From assembly GCA_002205965.3 (NCBI GenBank), contig NADL03000483.1, forward strand, positions 434,001 through 498,000: a stretch of DNA of 64,000 bases, given 5' to 3'. The notes below the pieces were generated by a model. That model did no database searches. It had not been told where the DNA came from and was given only the letters and a program-made list of their open reading frames with translations. Source of the DNA: Kappaphycus alvarezii (lineage: Eukaryota; Rhodophyta; Florideophyceae; Gigartinales; Solieriaceae). Positions within the stretch are counted from its first letter, which is position 1. Every line of letters starts with the position of its first letter. The position numbers and the translations under genes are program-made. This document shows positions 1-10,577 of the stretch, one piece after another.

Positions 1-1803
1 CTTTGGAAAAGGATCAGCGATGTCGGCAACAAGGGTGGGTCCAGGCGGAGGGCGAACTGTCTGATATTGGTGCGGTGCTTCGTGGAAGTTTCCTACCGAG
101 CATCCTTGGCAGTGGAGAGGGGGAGTGCCGTTGCGGAGTTCGGCAGGTAACCCAAGAGGGAGATCGAGCTTTGCCATCCGGTTGAGCTTAGAAGGGACTA
201 TTTGGTTGAGGCTTAAGTGCCAGGAATGGGTGAGGTCGGTGAGTCGGCGCAGGCGCGGCGGGGGCGATGGCAGGTGAGTGGAGTATGGAACTGTGTGTGT
301 GGTCTTGTCTGTCCTGCGGCCGCGAGGATGGTGGGTGGGTGGCGGTAGTACCTCCAAAGTTTCGTCCGTTGTGGGGTGCCATGTAGTTTCAGAGCGGGGG
401 TTTGTTGTTTTCTGTGTTAGATTCCGCGTTTCAAAGTAGTCATTGAGTGTTCTTGTGGGGTAATTTGTCCCTGCGGCATGCATGTGTGGGAGCGCCGTGG
501 TTAGCGGAATGCAGTAGTAGCCTTTAGGTAGTTGTATGTGGGTGAGTATATGTTCGGGTTTGCAAAGCATTTTCATCTGTCTTATACAGTCCCAGAAGCT
601 TGTAAATATTACCGCGCAGTTATTTGTCGCAGTTATTTGGCGTACCGACATGAGGTTGTCCGTGAAGTGTTGCGTGTAACAGGTGCGGGATTAGGAGTGG
701 TTGACCGTGTTTGGTGTATAGTGGCTAGGCCTTGTGGCGCGTTATGGGAGATGTCGACCCATCTGAAATATTGACCGTTGTGACATGCAGAGTGTAGTCG
801 GTTGAAGGGTTTTTGGAGAAAGTCTGGTAGCACGCGTAACACAAGATGTAGGAGTCAAAAGAGGCGTTCTTCACTGCGTAATCCTGGCCTAGGTCAATTT
901 GTTCGGACTCCATATGATTTGGATGAAGATCTTCCAATGCGGGATCGGAATTAATCATTCGGGCTGTACGGGCGCCACGAAGTCGAGTCGAACAGGTCTA
1001 CATAGCAGTTCAATCGGTGAGGGGTCCGTTGCGGAGACTCCGGTCTTATTGTGGGTGTAGGCGAAGCCCGTGTGGGTGCAAGCCGAAGGGTCCAATGCAT
1101 ACGTGCCCATTACACGGCAAGGCAGTGATCTGTGTCATGGTGGCCCCATGTTTGGTGAAATACACAGTATTTGAGGCTATTTGTGGTCGCCTTGATGTTT
1201 GCTCTCTGCGGAGTGTGTTCTTGTGGTGGTGCAAGTTGGACGTAAGAGGTGATCGTCTTCTCGGCCTTCTGAATTGTTTCTATGTTGGCCCCGTTTAGTA
1301 CTGGTACGTAGGTGCGGAGGGTAGGGTGGTTGTGTAGTCCATGTATTTTATATTTGACTGCTGTGGCGTCAAGTTCGATGTTAGGGAAGCCTGCATCCGC
1401 AATTTGACGACGGAGTTGTAAATGTTTATGGAAGTAGGTATCGATGGTGTCCGTATGAGAGAATTTGGTTTTGGCGGGCTTAGTTCATGAGTTCAAGATG
1501 TCGTTCCGGCGTCTTGTCTGCGGCTTGTAGAGTGTACAGTTCAGCCAGCATCTCTTTCGGGGAGCGGCGGAGAAATGTTGTGCGCAGGGTGTTGAGGATG
1601 TCATCAGAAATGAATGAGGCGATGACTCCTCTTGCATTTGCTTGTGGTCCCCGATATGTGTCCGTGATCGATGGTTGTGGCGGGGGATCGTTGTTTATTA
1701 TTGCCAGAAAACCATGTTCGGCGGCGTACTCTTCTATGTGGAATGCCCACCGGTGATAATTGGTTCCGGTCAATGTAGGCACATGTATGGTGGGGGTTAT
1801 CAT
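1..1803 (-). mobile_element. Ty1/copia-like retrotransposon, decayed, truncated by left window edge
   Basis: Read on the minus strand from 1803 downwards. The gag region starts with a copia-type motif (LTGTNYHRW, about residues 11-19 of the frame at 1803-1480). After a frame change near 1470-1480 it continues to about 1137, ending in a zinc-knuckle-like YCVFHQTWGHHDTDHC, in which one usual Cys is His, before a stop. Around 740-960 a protease-like stretch (VNISDGSTSPIT) is visible. At 1-190 the pre-integrase and integrase start appear: LHCQGC with a C-x2-C pair, and LVADIADPF carrying the expected first catalytic Asp. The order gag, protease, integrase is that of Ty1/copia. Reverse transcriptase would lie left of the window. 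Several stops and frame changes make it non-functional. No LTR could be delimited; one should lie right of about 1810. Confidence 0.72.
1138..1803 (-). pseudogene. copia gag remnant
   Basis: This is the best-preserved part of the copia element. The first block of about 107 residues is a UBN2/DUF4219-type Gag with the conserved G-x-N-Y-x-x-W signature and an acidic/hydrophobic helical body. One frame change near 1475 is followed by a clean reading of about 110 residues (TDTIDTYFHKHLQLRRQ and onward) to a degenerate CCHC knuckle near 1138-1195. Gag packages the element RNA in virus-like particles in this family. The frame break and the knuckle substitution indicate an inactive copy. Confidence 0.65.
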
Positions 1804-2860
1804 GGTTGTATTTGTATTAGTGTCCGACTTAGATATGGCGGCGGCGATTTGTAGATTGTCCAGGTGATTCGCTAAGGAACGGAAGTGGTCCCAAAAGACC
1901 GCTTGGGTAATCGTTCGGTGTTGATCAGAGTCCAGGTTAGTGAGAGAGTGCTGAAACTTGGCTGAGTTGGCGGAGTGGAACGTTAATGGAAAGCCTATAA
2001 CCTGTAGAGAGGAACGGTTCTTTTTTCTCTTGACTCACGTCGCACCGGCAGTTCCCGCCGGCGGACGAGGTTTTATATAGAAAATGGAGGTACCTACTGT
2101 GAGCTATTATGATTACACATTTCTGACTTTGTCAAAAACTGTACCGTACAGTGTAGTGCTCTATACAGTACCTGTGAAGAAACGGCTCTCCACAACCGAC
2201 AGTCATCATATTTCTTACAGCTTTTCAAATGCTCCTTCGAAGGCGGATATCATACTTTGCCTATGTATGGTATCTTATACTGGACCTGCTCTATTATGTG
2301 TAGAGACGTAAAATACTAACAAGCAATTGTCATTGTCTACTAACCGGCTCGTAACTGTTGCTTTGAAGCCAGACATTATTGCTCGGACTTAGCCAGAGTA
2401 TGCTACACCGGGCCGACTCTACCAAGCATAGACACACGACAACTGATAACCAACAGTCTTTGTCCACCTACCTGCCCCCGACCGTTGCTCCAAAGCCGAA
2501 TCCAAGACTTGGACACATTCACAATACTGCATACTGGGCCAAGTTTTCTGCAATACCCGATTGTATATTCCGTAGTCATAGCTTGAATGAGCTTTTGTGA
2601 AGGGTTGTTTACAAATTAGTATTTAATATAGCCATCTCTGCTAGCCCTCCTCTCCTAAAATCATCAGTCACCAACTATACCTCAACGAATAAATCATGAA
2701 CTATGTACACTTCAACGACAACAAATCAACAAGTGTCAGACGTAAGTACGTTCTACCCACAGTACCTGTATACTGTACTGTACATAGTACTTTTCTGTAA
2801 GACTGAATCATCCAAGCATGACTGTACTAAACTTGATCTCAATCCTCACGAATCCCAGGT
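1804..2860. other. intergenic, no gene seen; GTAC-palindrome patches
   Basis: No coding region could be supported. The part next to the copia gag (1804-2080) is where its LTR or primer-binding site would be expected, but no terminal repeat was found. From about 2145 to 2790 several CTGTACAGTA-like words occur (for example around 2147-2170 and 2759-2791). They match the palindrome fields at 15.3-16.8 kb. Confidence 0.4.
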
Positions 2861-3881
2861 ACTTCACCATTGACGACGCAATCCGCTACGGTATGACTCC
2901 CGCTTCGCGCGTTCCGTCCCATCCCGGCTTGCATCACACCGGCTGACCTCATCCCCGCCAAGGAGGCACCGAGGCCGGTCGCCCGCAATCTGTCCGGGCC
3001 ACACACCGTCGCTTCTGCCCAAGCCGCCGACAAAAATACCTTACTACGCGGAAGCCGATCCTCAGCTCGTCATGGTGGACGTCGACGCCTCCGAACCCGC
3101 TTAACGCCCTTCCCAGGGTCATCCACACCCCCTCCCACGCACATCTATATTCCCTCGAAACCCAAACGCCCCACCTCCTCTCCTCCATTCCTTGCCGTCT
3201 CTCGACATCTTTCGCACCCCGTACCGAGAGGCAGACGTCTTCCGAGACATCCCCGGACCCTTCATCACCCTGTTCTTCCTGCTCTTAATCAGGCTGGTCA
3301 GGGCCGCAGCGACGGCGCGGGACAGCGAATCCACTCCTCGCGCCTTCCTCCACCTCCATATGTTCCCTACAGCAGTCCTCTGTGGCAAACTGGACTGCGA
3401 CGACGGCTGGCGTCAGCGCAAGGGTCAGAATGATGCCCTGGGCCACCGCATACGCCGCGCCCGCACCGACAACCAATGGGGAGCGCTCTGGACCGAAGCC
3501 ATCACCACCAACCGCACCCGGGCTGACTGGTTTGCCCAACACACACTTGTCCCGCGCCTGCTAACTCGCCCTCCATTTCGCGGCGCTTCCGCCGGCAAAG
3601 TGCCCCCACGCGTCGGAAGCCGCGACGGGGCATTTTGCAGAGATTGTCGCTACGGTAAAGCCATGCGTTCCTCACACAGCACCCCAGTCGCCGATGTCAC
3701 CCACCGCGACACCATGTGGACCCAGCGTTCTCTCCAGCCCACCCTCCTTGTCCCATCGCCCCGCTTACTGAGTCCTGCCTCCCGCTCCCCCCTACTGTTA
3801 CCGTGGAGGCCGTCGGTCGGGCTGCACGGGGAATCTCTCGCGACTTGACTACTGGGCTGGATCGCATGCCCTCCGCTGGTT

Positions 3882-3933
3882 TCACCTCTTGGTCAAGACC
3901 AAGATTATCACCTCTTGGTCAAGACCAAGATTA
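3882..3933 (+). repeat. 26-bp perfect tandem duplication inside the RT
   Basis: The 26-bp unit at 3882-3907 (core CCTCTTGGTCAAGACCAAG) is repeated exactly at 3908-3933. Because 26 is not a multiple of three, the duplication shifts the RT reading frame. Confidence 0.95.
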
Positions 3934-4900
3934 CCCCTGAAGCAAGTTTCACTGGCCTCGCTGCGCTCAACCCGCTCATCAACCGTATCGCCTGTGGCGA
4001 CCTCCCCTACGAAGTCCTCCCCCTAATAGCTGCTGCAACACTCCTTCCCGTACAGCTAAAGCCGGACAAGATCCGCACCATCGCATTCGGACTGTACTCC
4101 GCGGCATCGTTACGAAAGCCATTGCTGACACTAAAGACTTTCTCGCCCATCACCAGACGGCAAACGGGAAAAGGGCCGGGATGTATGCCGTCGTGCATGA
4201 CTCGCAAACTATCTCTCACCGCCTCTCCCAAGCCCTCCAGGTTGCCACCGTCCTTAATGATTCCTCCAACGCGTTCAACTGCGTGGACAGAGAGTCGCCG
4301 CTCAATCTCCTGCCTGCCTGCACGCCCACGCATGCGCGGTTCATCAACATAGTCTACGGCCACTGGCAAACCCCGCTCCTCGTCCCAAACCGCAAGTGTA
4401 CAGTGATTCCAAGCGCAGAGGGCACCCAGGAGGGTGATCCGTCCAGCATGCTCCTTTTCGCGCTTACCATCCAGCCCCTTATATACTCAAGCTTGTGGAG
4501 GACCCGGACCTCATTCTCAACCAATGGTCTGCGGATGATGGCAAAGTCGTAGGCACACTGCCTGCCCTCCGCCGAGCCCTCACCAAACTCCGACAACACC
4601 GGCCTCCCCTTGGCACCCACCTCAACATGGCAAGAGAGCATCTACTGGCCCCACACACCCCTGCAACATGTGAGGAGTTTCTCTCAGACATCTTCCGCCA
4701 GCAATGCTCCCAACATGGCTTCGAGCTTCTTGGTGCCCCAATCAGCACCCGCGACAATACGCATGAGGTCCTTCTCGCGAAGATCGCGTCCTGTCGCCGG
4801 AACCTGGAGAAGCTCTCCCTCGTCCAAGAACCTCAAAGTAGCTTCCACATGCATCGCCTTTGTGTTTCTGCATGTCTGAAGTTTCATGCGTTCCCACTCC
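3915..4900 (+). pseudogene. reverse transcriptase core of RT copy A
   Basis: Successive RT motifs are readable in three frames. INRIACGDLPYEVLPL and KPDKIRTIAFG (about 3975-4095) correspond to the fingers region. DSSNAFNCVDRE (4258-4293) carries the first catalytic Asp. EGTQEGDPSSMLLFAL (4417-4470) is the conserved G-D-P-x-x-x-L motif. WSADDGKVVGTL (4520-4560) is the A-D-D box with both catalytic aspartates, and LGTHLNMAREHLL plus FELLGAPIS follow as thumb-like motifs. Frame changes occur before 3915, near 4180 and near 4490, so no intact polymerase can be made. The polymerase would copy element RNA into DNA at the target site. Confidence 0.72.
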
Positions 4901-6200
4901 CCGCCCCAACCCCGCCGGCTCTCCCCGCTCATCCTGCTGCCCCCTCGAACGACCCCACTGCTGCTGCTGCCCATACCGCAGTGCACACCCCTGCTGTTTC
5001 CCCAGCGACGGACCCCACATCACCTTGTGCGCCTCGCCCAACCCCACCCCTGCTGCCACTCTTGCCCCTAAACCTTCCCTGCCACCCCTGCCACCCCTCC
5101 CATCCTAACGGTGCTCATGGCGCTTCCGCTCGTCAACATCTTACTCCTCCGAACATTGGAAAGGGCCGCCTCACGCGAGGCAAACCTACCCTGACCCGCT
5201 CTATTCCCCATGCACACCCTTCCCAAACCTGTTTATGCACATACTCAACCCTCACCCTCGGACCTTACCGCCTCCCCCGCTCAGTGCCCCCCTGTCGCCT
5301 CCGCTGTATCCAACACTCGTGGCACTGCTTTCCACCTGTCTGCCGTCCTTTCTTTGGCCCCGGTTAATGCCCCCGGCCCACACGGGGCCATTTCAGACAT
5401 CCCAGATGCCTCCTAAACATCCCCGACTGCTGCCGCCCCTGCCCGGACCGGCGATGCATCCTCGACACCCTTCCTAGCCTCAGCCCTGCAACTGACTGAT
5501 CGACATGAATGGTACGCCCTTGCTTTCAACGTTTTCCGCACTGCAGGCCGCGGCTACGAGCTTGAGGCCTTCTTCCCGTCCCTGGCACCGACCCCCGACC
5601 TGAAGGCATCCTGCTACTGACACCGGCTCCCCCCTGGTATACAATACAATCATTGCTTCCCCCTTTCCAAGTAGTCGGAGGAGCTGACGAGATCGCTAAC
5701 CAGAGTAAGATTCGCGAACTCGACTTTAAATTAGCCCGCCAAGCTCTGAACCTCCCCCACTGCCCCCTAGCAGCCCCGAGCTTCTTTCAGTCGATCGCAT
5801 TTGATTTTCTCGGCGCCCCTCTCAATGCTACATCATTCCTTTGTTGCTGATTTCATCCCGGTCATTGCCCGCCGCTTCTTTACCGGAACCGGAAACTTTC
5901 GCCGTATGATCCAACAACGCCTCGATACCATCACCTAGTTGTCCGTGCAATGACTTCACCAAGTCCGGGCTCCGACGTTCAATGCTGGAAAGGCTTATCC
6001 CTACGACTGAATACTCTCCGTACCCTTCTGTGCCATACTGTACAACTCGTAAAGATCCACTGTACCCCCCACGACAGAGGGGGGAATTTTTGGGGTGCTT
6101 TACTGATTAGGGATGCAGGACGGCTATTTTCCGAAGGCTAAGGGGGACAGGTCTGCGTAATGGAGAGTCTGAAAATGAGGCCGAGTCATGAGGTACTACC

Positions 6201-6620
6201 TCACAGGGCTGGTGTGAGACCAGCCGTAAGGCATGCTGCGTTGGACGAAACCGTCGCCGCAGCGTGTCTTTGCATAAGGACAAATCGCACCCGCCCGAAG
6301 GTCTCCGTGGCTAGTATGGCGACGTGCCTAGCCACGCCTGTGAGCACCACGAATGCGTCTGGGTGCCACCCGCCAAGATTAGATATCGGCACCGGGATCA
6401 GTCGGGACCTGACATGGGTGGTGATGAAGTCTTGATACCTCCTGAACTTTGACGCTTTCGCGGCGTTCAGAGATGTCAGGGGGTTAAAGCAACGGGCCCG
6501 AGTGTTGGAGGGGGCAAGTGGATTGACGAAGGTGACGTCGAAGAAGTCTGTCCCTCCGGTGCTCCCTAAGCCCTTGAAGTCTGGCCTTGCGCGGTGTAGG
6601 CTATCGGTACATGACTCCAT
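6201..6620 (-). pseudogene. RT-family C-terminal fragment (copy B), 139 residues open
   Basis: The reading frame on the minus strand has DFFDVTFVNPLAPS, then a helical basic stretch (NAAKASKFRRYQDF), then VPISNLGGWHPDAFVVL and a helical tail. The order is an F-D-V-x-x-x-P-L motif, a K-rich helix and a G-G-W-H-P motif. It matches the C-terminal, restriction-endonuclease-like part of this RT family, and the G-G-W-H-P motif recurs at 13.1 kb. No RT core lies upstream, so this is a lone 3' piece, as expected of a 5'-truncated insertion. The frame given has no ATG at its first codon. Confidence 0.55.
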
Positions 6621-7002
6621 GACAGATCCCGGTATTAATGCCAGTGCAGCTGGTGCGCTCGAAAAATCGGATGTAATTCATTACAAAAAAATTGAAATTG
6701 AAATTGAGGTTTCTTATCCTCACAAATTTCCTTTACTTTTCCAGTCTATGCACTGCAGGTATGATGGTACAGGTACAGGTACTGTACAAAAGTCTTACTG
6801 TTGAACCGAAACGTCAGGATTGCGCCAACCAGTTTGAACAATTTTGTCGTTGCACTTCGACTCAAAAATATTGAATGAATAAATATCGTTGGACACGCGG
6901 AACTTGGTTCGCCTTCCCCCTCCGTCAGATACCTCCATACACGGAACAAGGAGGCTCCGTCCATGTGGGAAGGTGTAGAGCACTTATCGGCAAAAACTTG
7001 AA
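6621..7002. other. intergenic, upstream of MRNIP-like gene
   Basis: There is no gene here. It has an A-rich stretch with ATTGAA repeats near 6684-6706 and a short TACAGGTACAGGTACTGTAC run near 6769-6786. It presumably holds the promoter of the gene starting at 7003. Confidence 0.4.
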
Positions 7003-7964
7003 ATGCAGGAGTTCTTCGCCGTCCAATGTTTCCATTGCAAACAGTTTCAGGTCGTGCAGAAGCGCAAGGATCGAAAGTTTAGCTGCAAGATCTGTGGAAA
7101 CAAGCAAAGCGTGAGAAAGGTGAGTCGAACATCTCAAAAACACATTTCCGTACCGCAGCCTTCCTATCTTCTCATTTTATTAACGGTATCCAATTGCCAA
7201 CTCCATATCCACACCCTACAGATTGCAGCTCGATCCAACAAAGCCGCAGACGTGCGTAAGTTTGTTCAGCAGATAAATTTACGTCGCGGCGAGGTAGCCG
7301 AACAGTACGACGATATTCATGCAGGCTCGAGTATTGCGAATCAACATGAACATCTCCACAATTCAGAGGAGATCGCGGAAAACCTTTACGACAACCTTGT
7401 CCGCTCAAAAGCTACCCGAGACGCGACTCAATTCGATTGCCCAAACCCTGCAGATGCATTGCGGGCTTCAAAGTGGTCCCAATACGATGCTGTGCTTACA
7501 AAGAGTAACCCTGCTCTGGAAACCCCGTTGATGATCCGGAAGATTGCCCTGAGTATTTTGAAAATAATGACACAGACGAACAGAGGTTTCTGACAGCTCT
7601 ACCAGACATCACTGTCTTGCGCGCAAACAAGAAGAAGCATCATCCAAGATTGCAACCACCTTCGAACCTAAGCAGTGGTTCTCTTTCCACAGAGCCATCA
7701 AACGACGTCCAAAAGCCACGTAGTAAAAGAGGAGCGATAGTGCAGAACGCCCAGCCCATCCGACCTTCCAAGAGATCCAGAAAGGAGAGAACAGTTCAGA
7801 GAATGGGAGCAGGCAATGGGATGGGTTTCGTTACATCAAGATGGGGCAGTTGGGGTGATGGTGGAGTCAACGATTCTAGCGAGAAGCTCGGAGATGATGG
7901 CGGAGGAGGGCTTCTTACGAGTCTTGGCTCAGATGAAGTTGTGCAAGAAGATGTTCTGTTCTGA
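7003..7964 (+). CDS. MRNIP: MRNIP-like (MRN complex-interacting protein, UPF0544) with one intron and one frame break
   Basis: The N-terminus has the MRNIP zinc-binding domain: C9-x2-C12 and C28-x2-C31 in VQCFHCKQFQ...SCKICGNKQS. It is followed, after the intron, by RKFVQQINLRRGEV, which matches the family's conserved helix. An S-K-W motif (RASKWSQY) and a later SRWGSWG motif are typical of the family, where short SKW-like repeats occur. Exon 1 is 7003-7119; the intron 7120-7221 (102 bp) has GTGAGT and CAG borders and is itself in frame. The frame changes between about 7509 and 7530 (AAACCCC run) and continues as DDPEDCPEYFENN to the stop at 7962-7964. The C-terminus is basic (KRSRKERTVQR), suggesting nuclear localisation. 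In animals MRNIP supports the MRE11-RAD50-NBS1 DNA-damage complex; here that role is inferred. It converges with the DUF1990 gene. Confidence 0.75.
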
Positions 7965-8038
7965 ATACCTCGATGACTGGTTTTACTTTAGAAAAATCTC
8001 GGCACTACGCTTGTTACGTACCCGAATTTACCAGCCAC

Positions 8039-8668
8039 CTACTCTTCTCCATCTCTATCATGCTCAACCGCGATATCCTTCAACCGACGGGACACTCCCC
8101 TCGCGAAAGCGTTTTGCAGGTACAGTACCATCGGATAGGCAACCCAAGCCATGAAGCCATGCGGGCGTGAAAAGCTTCTTAGATGAAACATCACATCTCC
8201 ATTCCGTTCCCGACGCACTGAGACCACCTCCTCCCCTTTCAGCACATGTCGATGCGTTGTGCCCCAAGACACAGCAACACTCCCACGCGTACTTTTGACA
8301 GCCACCACCCGATTTACATTCGCTGTCCATACCATTGGCAAAACTCTTGCTGCAAAAACAATAATATCACCGTTGCACCATTTCGACCCATGCCCTTTGC
8401 GCCACAATCGCGTCCATGGCAGATCAAGTGCATCCCCTGTCTCCAAAGCCCTCGATGCTCGACGCCAGGCAGAAGCCCCGGACCCAATAACTGTTGTCAG
8501 AGAGTTGATTCGGTAGCCTGGCGGGGTAGCCGTGTCTGCCCCACCATAGGAAGGATAAGAAGCGACTTTTGAAGAATGGGGGGAGATAGAGAGGGTATAA
8601 ATGTGGGCCGCGAGGGGAGGGCCGCCTATGACGAGATCTAAACCGGCAATTCTCGCCTGGATTGGCAT
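8039..8668 (-). CDS. DUF1990 (UPF0548) family protein
   Basis: This is an intact frame. The ATG at 8668 is chosen because the open frame begins with a non-ATG codon at 8719 directly after a stop, giving about 209 residues. The C-terminal two thirds match the DUF1990 family: a G-D-x-I-V-F-A-A-R strand, VNRVVAV, WGTTHRHVLKGEEVVSV, and the signature FHLRSFSRPHGFMAWVAYP followed by a helical end (LQNAFARGVSRRLKDIA). The family is found in bacteria, plants and algae and is lipid-binding-like in fold; its biochemical role is not established. No signal peptide or membrane segment is evident. An upstream exon cannot be excluded. The gene ends 74 bp from the stop of the MRNIP-like gene, tail to tail. 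Confidence 0.8.
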   Translation of the reverse strand: MPIQARIAGLDLVIGGPPLAAHIYTLSISPHSSKVASYPSYGGADTATPPGYRINSLTTVIGSGASAWRRASRALETGDALDLPWTRLWRKGHGSKWCNGDIIVFAARVLPMVWTANVNRVVAVKSTRGSVAVSWGTTHRHVLKGEEVVSVRRERNGDVMFHLRSFSRPHGFMAWVAYPMVLYLQNAFARGVSRRLKDIAVEHDRDGEE

Positions 8669-8719
8669 CGGCCGCAACAATTGCCGATAGGGGAGTGCAC
8701 GCGTATGGGGAGAAGTCAA

Positions 8720-9428
8720 TTATGTCACGAGATTGACGAAGCGACTTGCCGCACCTTTTCGGTCCCTATGTTCGATCGAGCACGCCGAGGTCGGGATTTG
8801 CTTCAACGAGGGCCGAACTTGCAACAGAAGTACTTCGGATGCTGGGTGCTAGCGGGCGCCATATGTACACTTGAGGGTTTTGTTCTTTGATTTTTTTGAA
8901 TTTTCGCTGAAAGAGCTCATCGCCCTTAGTCGTCCGAAGAGGGTGAAATTGAATTCATTTGAATGGTAATGGGACATTATCCGATACGCTTTGCTTGTAG
9001 AGCTAGACCTGGGCAATCTTCACAAAATGTACATGCATGTAAATGATCTAGATCAGATATCGATATCCAAACAAGATTTCTTCATGGCATGACAGAGGGC
9101 GTCGAGCTTTAGCGGAGTAAAGGTAACTAACTTAACTAAGTTAATGCTATTCGACGAGGAACACTGCGTAACTCAAATGAATGAAGAAGAGGTCACTAGC
9201 TAATTCTGTAATCTCTTCTCTGCTGGATCACCGACCTAAATAATTCCTAAACAGTTAGCCTCGCGACCTCTTGAAGAGTTTGCGTATGTGCAGCGAGCTA
9301 TGAACGACCTTGTCCACCTCCGGACGGTCAAGTATTATCTTGATTCTCAGTAAAGCCTGGTTTAATCGACTTGCGCCACGGAATTACTGGCATGGGCAAA
9401 GGCCTGTAATGGCGGTGTACGTGACACT
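8720..9428. other. intergenic, no gene seen
   Basis: This is AT-leaning sequence between two minus-strand genes. Short palindromic patches occur near 9045-9066 (AGATATCGATATC) and 9123-9147 (TTAACTAAGTTAA-like). No coding or RNA gene was recognised. Confidence 0.4.
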
Positions 9429-10577
9429 CTAGCATCCCCATTCACAGCAATGAGTTTTACAGGTAGAATTGATACACTCCTTCTTTGTCATCTGCCGACA
9501 TCCTTGGATAACGCATCCTGTTTGGTTCTTCATGAAATCCTCGTATCCGTCCTTTTTGTATACGTCTTGCCTGTGTTCCCACTGCGACAAAACTCTTGGA
9601 TGGTTCTGTTTTTTCAGGGGCTTCAACCCGTCGAACATCTGCTGGTGAATTGCGATATAGGCATGCTCCGAAAAGACGAATTCACAGGCCTCTCGAATAA
9701 ACGCGCTGCGATCTTCCTGTGACCATTGATCCTTGACCCTAAACGCTGTCTCGGTATGATCTGCCAACACTAAGGAGTACAGCACCCTCGCATATTCCTT
9801 ATCATTGTCCAAGGCGGCATCCAACTCACATGTACAATTCTCCTGACCTGCGGTATACCCACAGTGACATCCACTTCTCATCATGATGCGATAGTAAATG
9901 AGACTACTGCACAAACGGCCAGCCTCTTTGACCCCCAACTCATTCATGAGAAGGTACAGGTCCCTCGCATGCTCAATGGCAAATGTATTTTCACAAGGAA
10001 AACGGACCAAAGCCCCTGCAACACTGGCCGCGGTAGCTCTCGGCAAGTCCATTTGGCCAAACAAGACCCGAGCCAATTCATCGCTTGTGCCAAATTGATC
10101 CTCCGGCAACAAAGTTATGACATCGCCATAAAACTCATGAGCATGGCCGCAAAACTTCCACAAAAAGGACATCCACTCATGCAGACTTGGTACCCAGTCG
10201 ATAAATATCTCGTTCAGAAATTCTGGGTGCAGGCCTTTCCTCGTCAGGTAAGCAAATTCTTGTCTTGGAAATGCCAGCAGGACATACACAAATACTTCGT
10301 CTACGGTCCACTTCTCAAAGTTCATACATTTGTATTGTTTGAGACTTCTCAGACAAGCAACTCGTGCAGTATCTGCAGATTGGCAAGGAACGAAAGAGGC
10401 AGGGTTTTGAGGAGGTGTGTCCACGGTATGTTGCTCTTGTTTCTCAGGTGAAACAGTAGTCAGCTGACTAGATGAATCACGAGAATCATAGACAAACGAA
10501 GAGGAGAAGTTAGGATAGGCTTCCTCCCATTCGATTATGGCATCGCTGACAACGGTTCGAAGAAAGCCGAACGTCAT
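9429..10577 (-). CDS. hypothetical protein, 382 residues, with C-terminal Cys-rich motif
   Basis: An intact frame runs from ATG 10577 to the stop at 9429. The N-terminus (about residues 20-75) is Ser-rich and low in complexity. The middle is rich in aromatic and acidic residues with helical stretches (MNFEKWTVDEVFVYVLLAFPRQ; FAIEHARDLYLLMNELG) and has a short Cys cluster (CHCGYTAGQENCTC, about 256-269). The last 33 residues form C-x4-C-x7-C-x4-C-x3-C-C-x3-C, ending in Cys as the last residue. The C-x7-C-x4-C spacing resembles small zinc fingers such as the plant SHI/LRP1 type, but the overall family is not recognised. No signal peptide or membrane segment is clear. It is unusual in being completely intact among broken neighbours. 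Function unknown. Confidence 0.65.
   Translation of the reverse strand: MTFGFLRTVVSDAIIEWEEAYPNFSSSFVYDSRDSSSQLTTVSPEKQEQHTVDTPPQNPASFVPCQSADTARVACLRSLKQYKCMNFEKWTVDEVFVYVLLAFPRQEFAYLTRKGLHPEFLNEIFIDWVPSLHEWMSFLWKFCGHAHEFYGDVITLLPEDQFGTSDELARVLFGQMDLPRATAASVAGALVRFPCENTFAIEHARDLYLLMNELGVKEAGRLCSSLIYYRIMMRSGCHCGYTAGQENCTCELDAALDNDKEYARVLYSLVLADHTETAFRVKDQWSQEDRSAFIREACEFVFSEHAYIAIHQQMFDGLKPLKKQNHPRVLSQWEHRQDVYKKDGYEDFMKNQTGCVIQGCRQMTKKECINSTCKTHCCEWGC

Larger units (their letters stand above)
2860..5940 (+). mobile_element. RT element copy A (non-LTR-like reverse transcriptase), decayed
   Basis: This is a long stretch on the plus strand with an N-terminal part (about 2860-3850), an RT core (3915-4900), a proline/alanine-rich low-complexity region (4900-5470) and a C-terminal piece ending near 5935. 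The C-terminal piece contains FQSIAFDFLGAPL (about 5788-5826) and a short helical tail. The family resembles RT-only or LINE-like elements whose C-terminus carries a restriction-endonuclease-like fold; that family assignment is by recognition only. Frames change many times, and one break is explained by a 26-bp tandem duplication at 3882-3933. No LTRs were seen. Related fragments lie at 6.2-6.6, 11.1-11.8, 11.9-13.2 and 42.5-42.8 kb. Confidence 0.65.

Noticed and set aside
4860-5108. Cys/Pro-rich short frames that look like small secreted proteins
   Set aside because: They are alternative frames of a C-rich low-complexity insert in the RT element.
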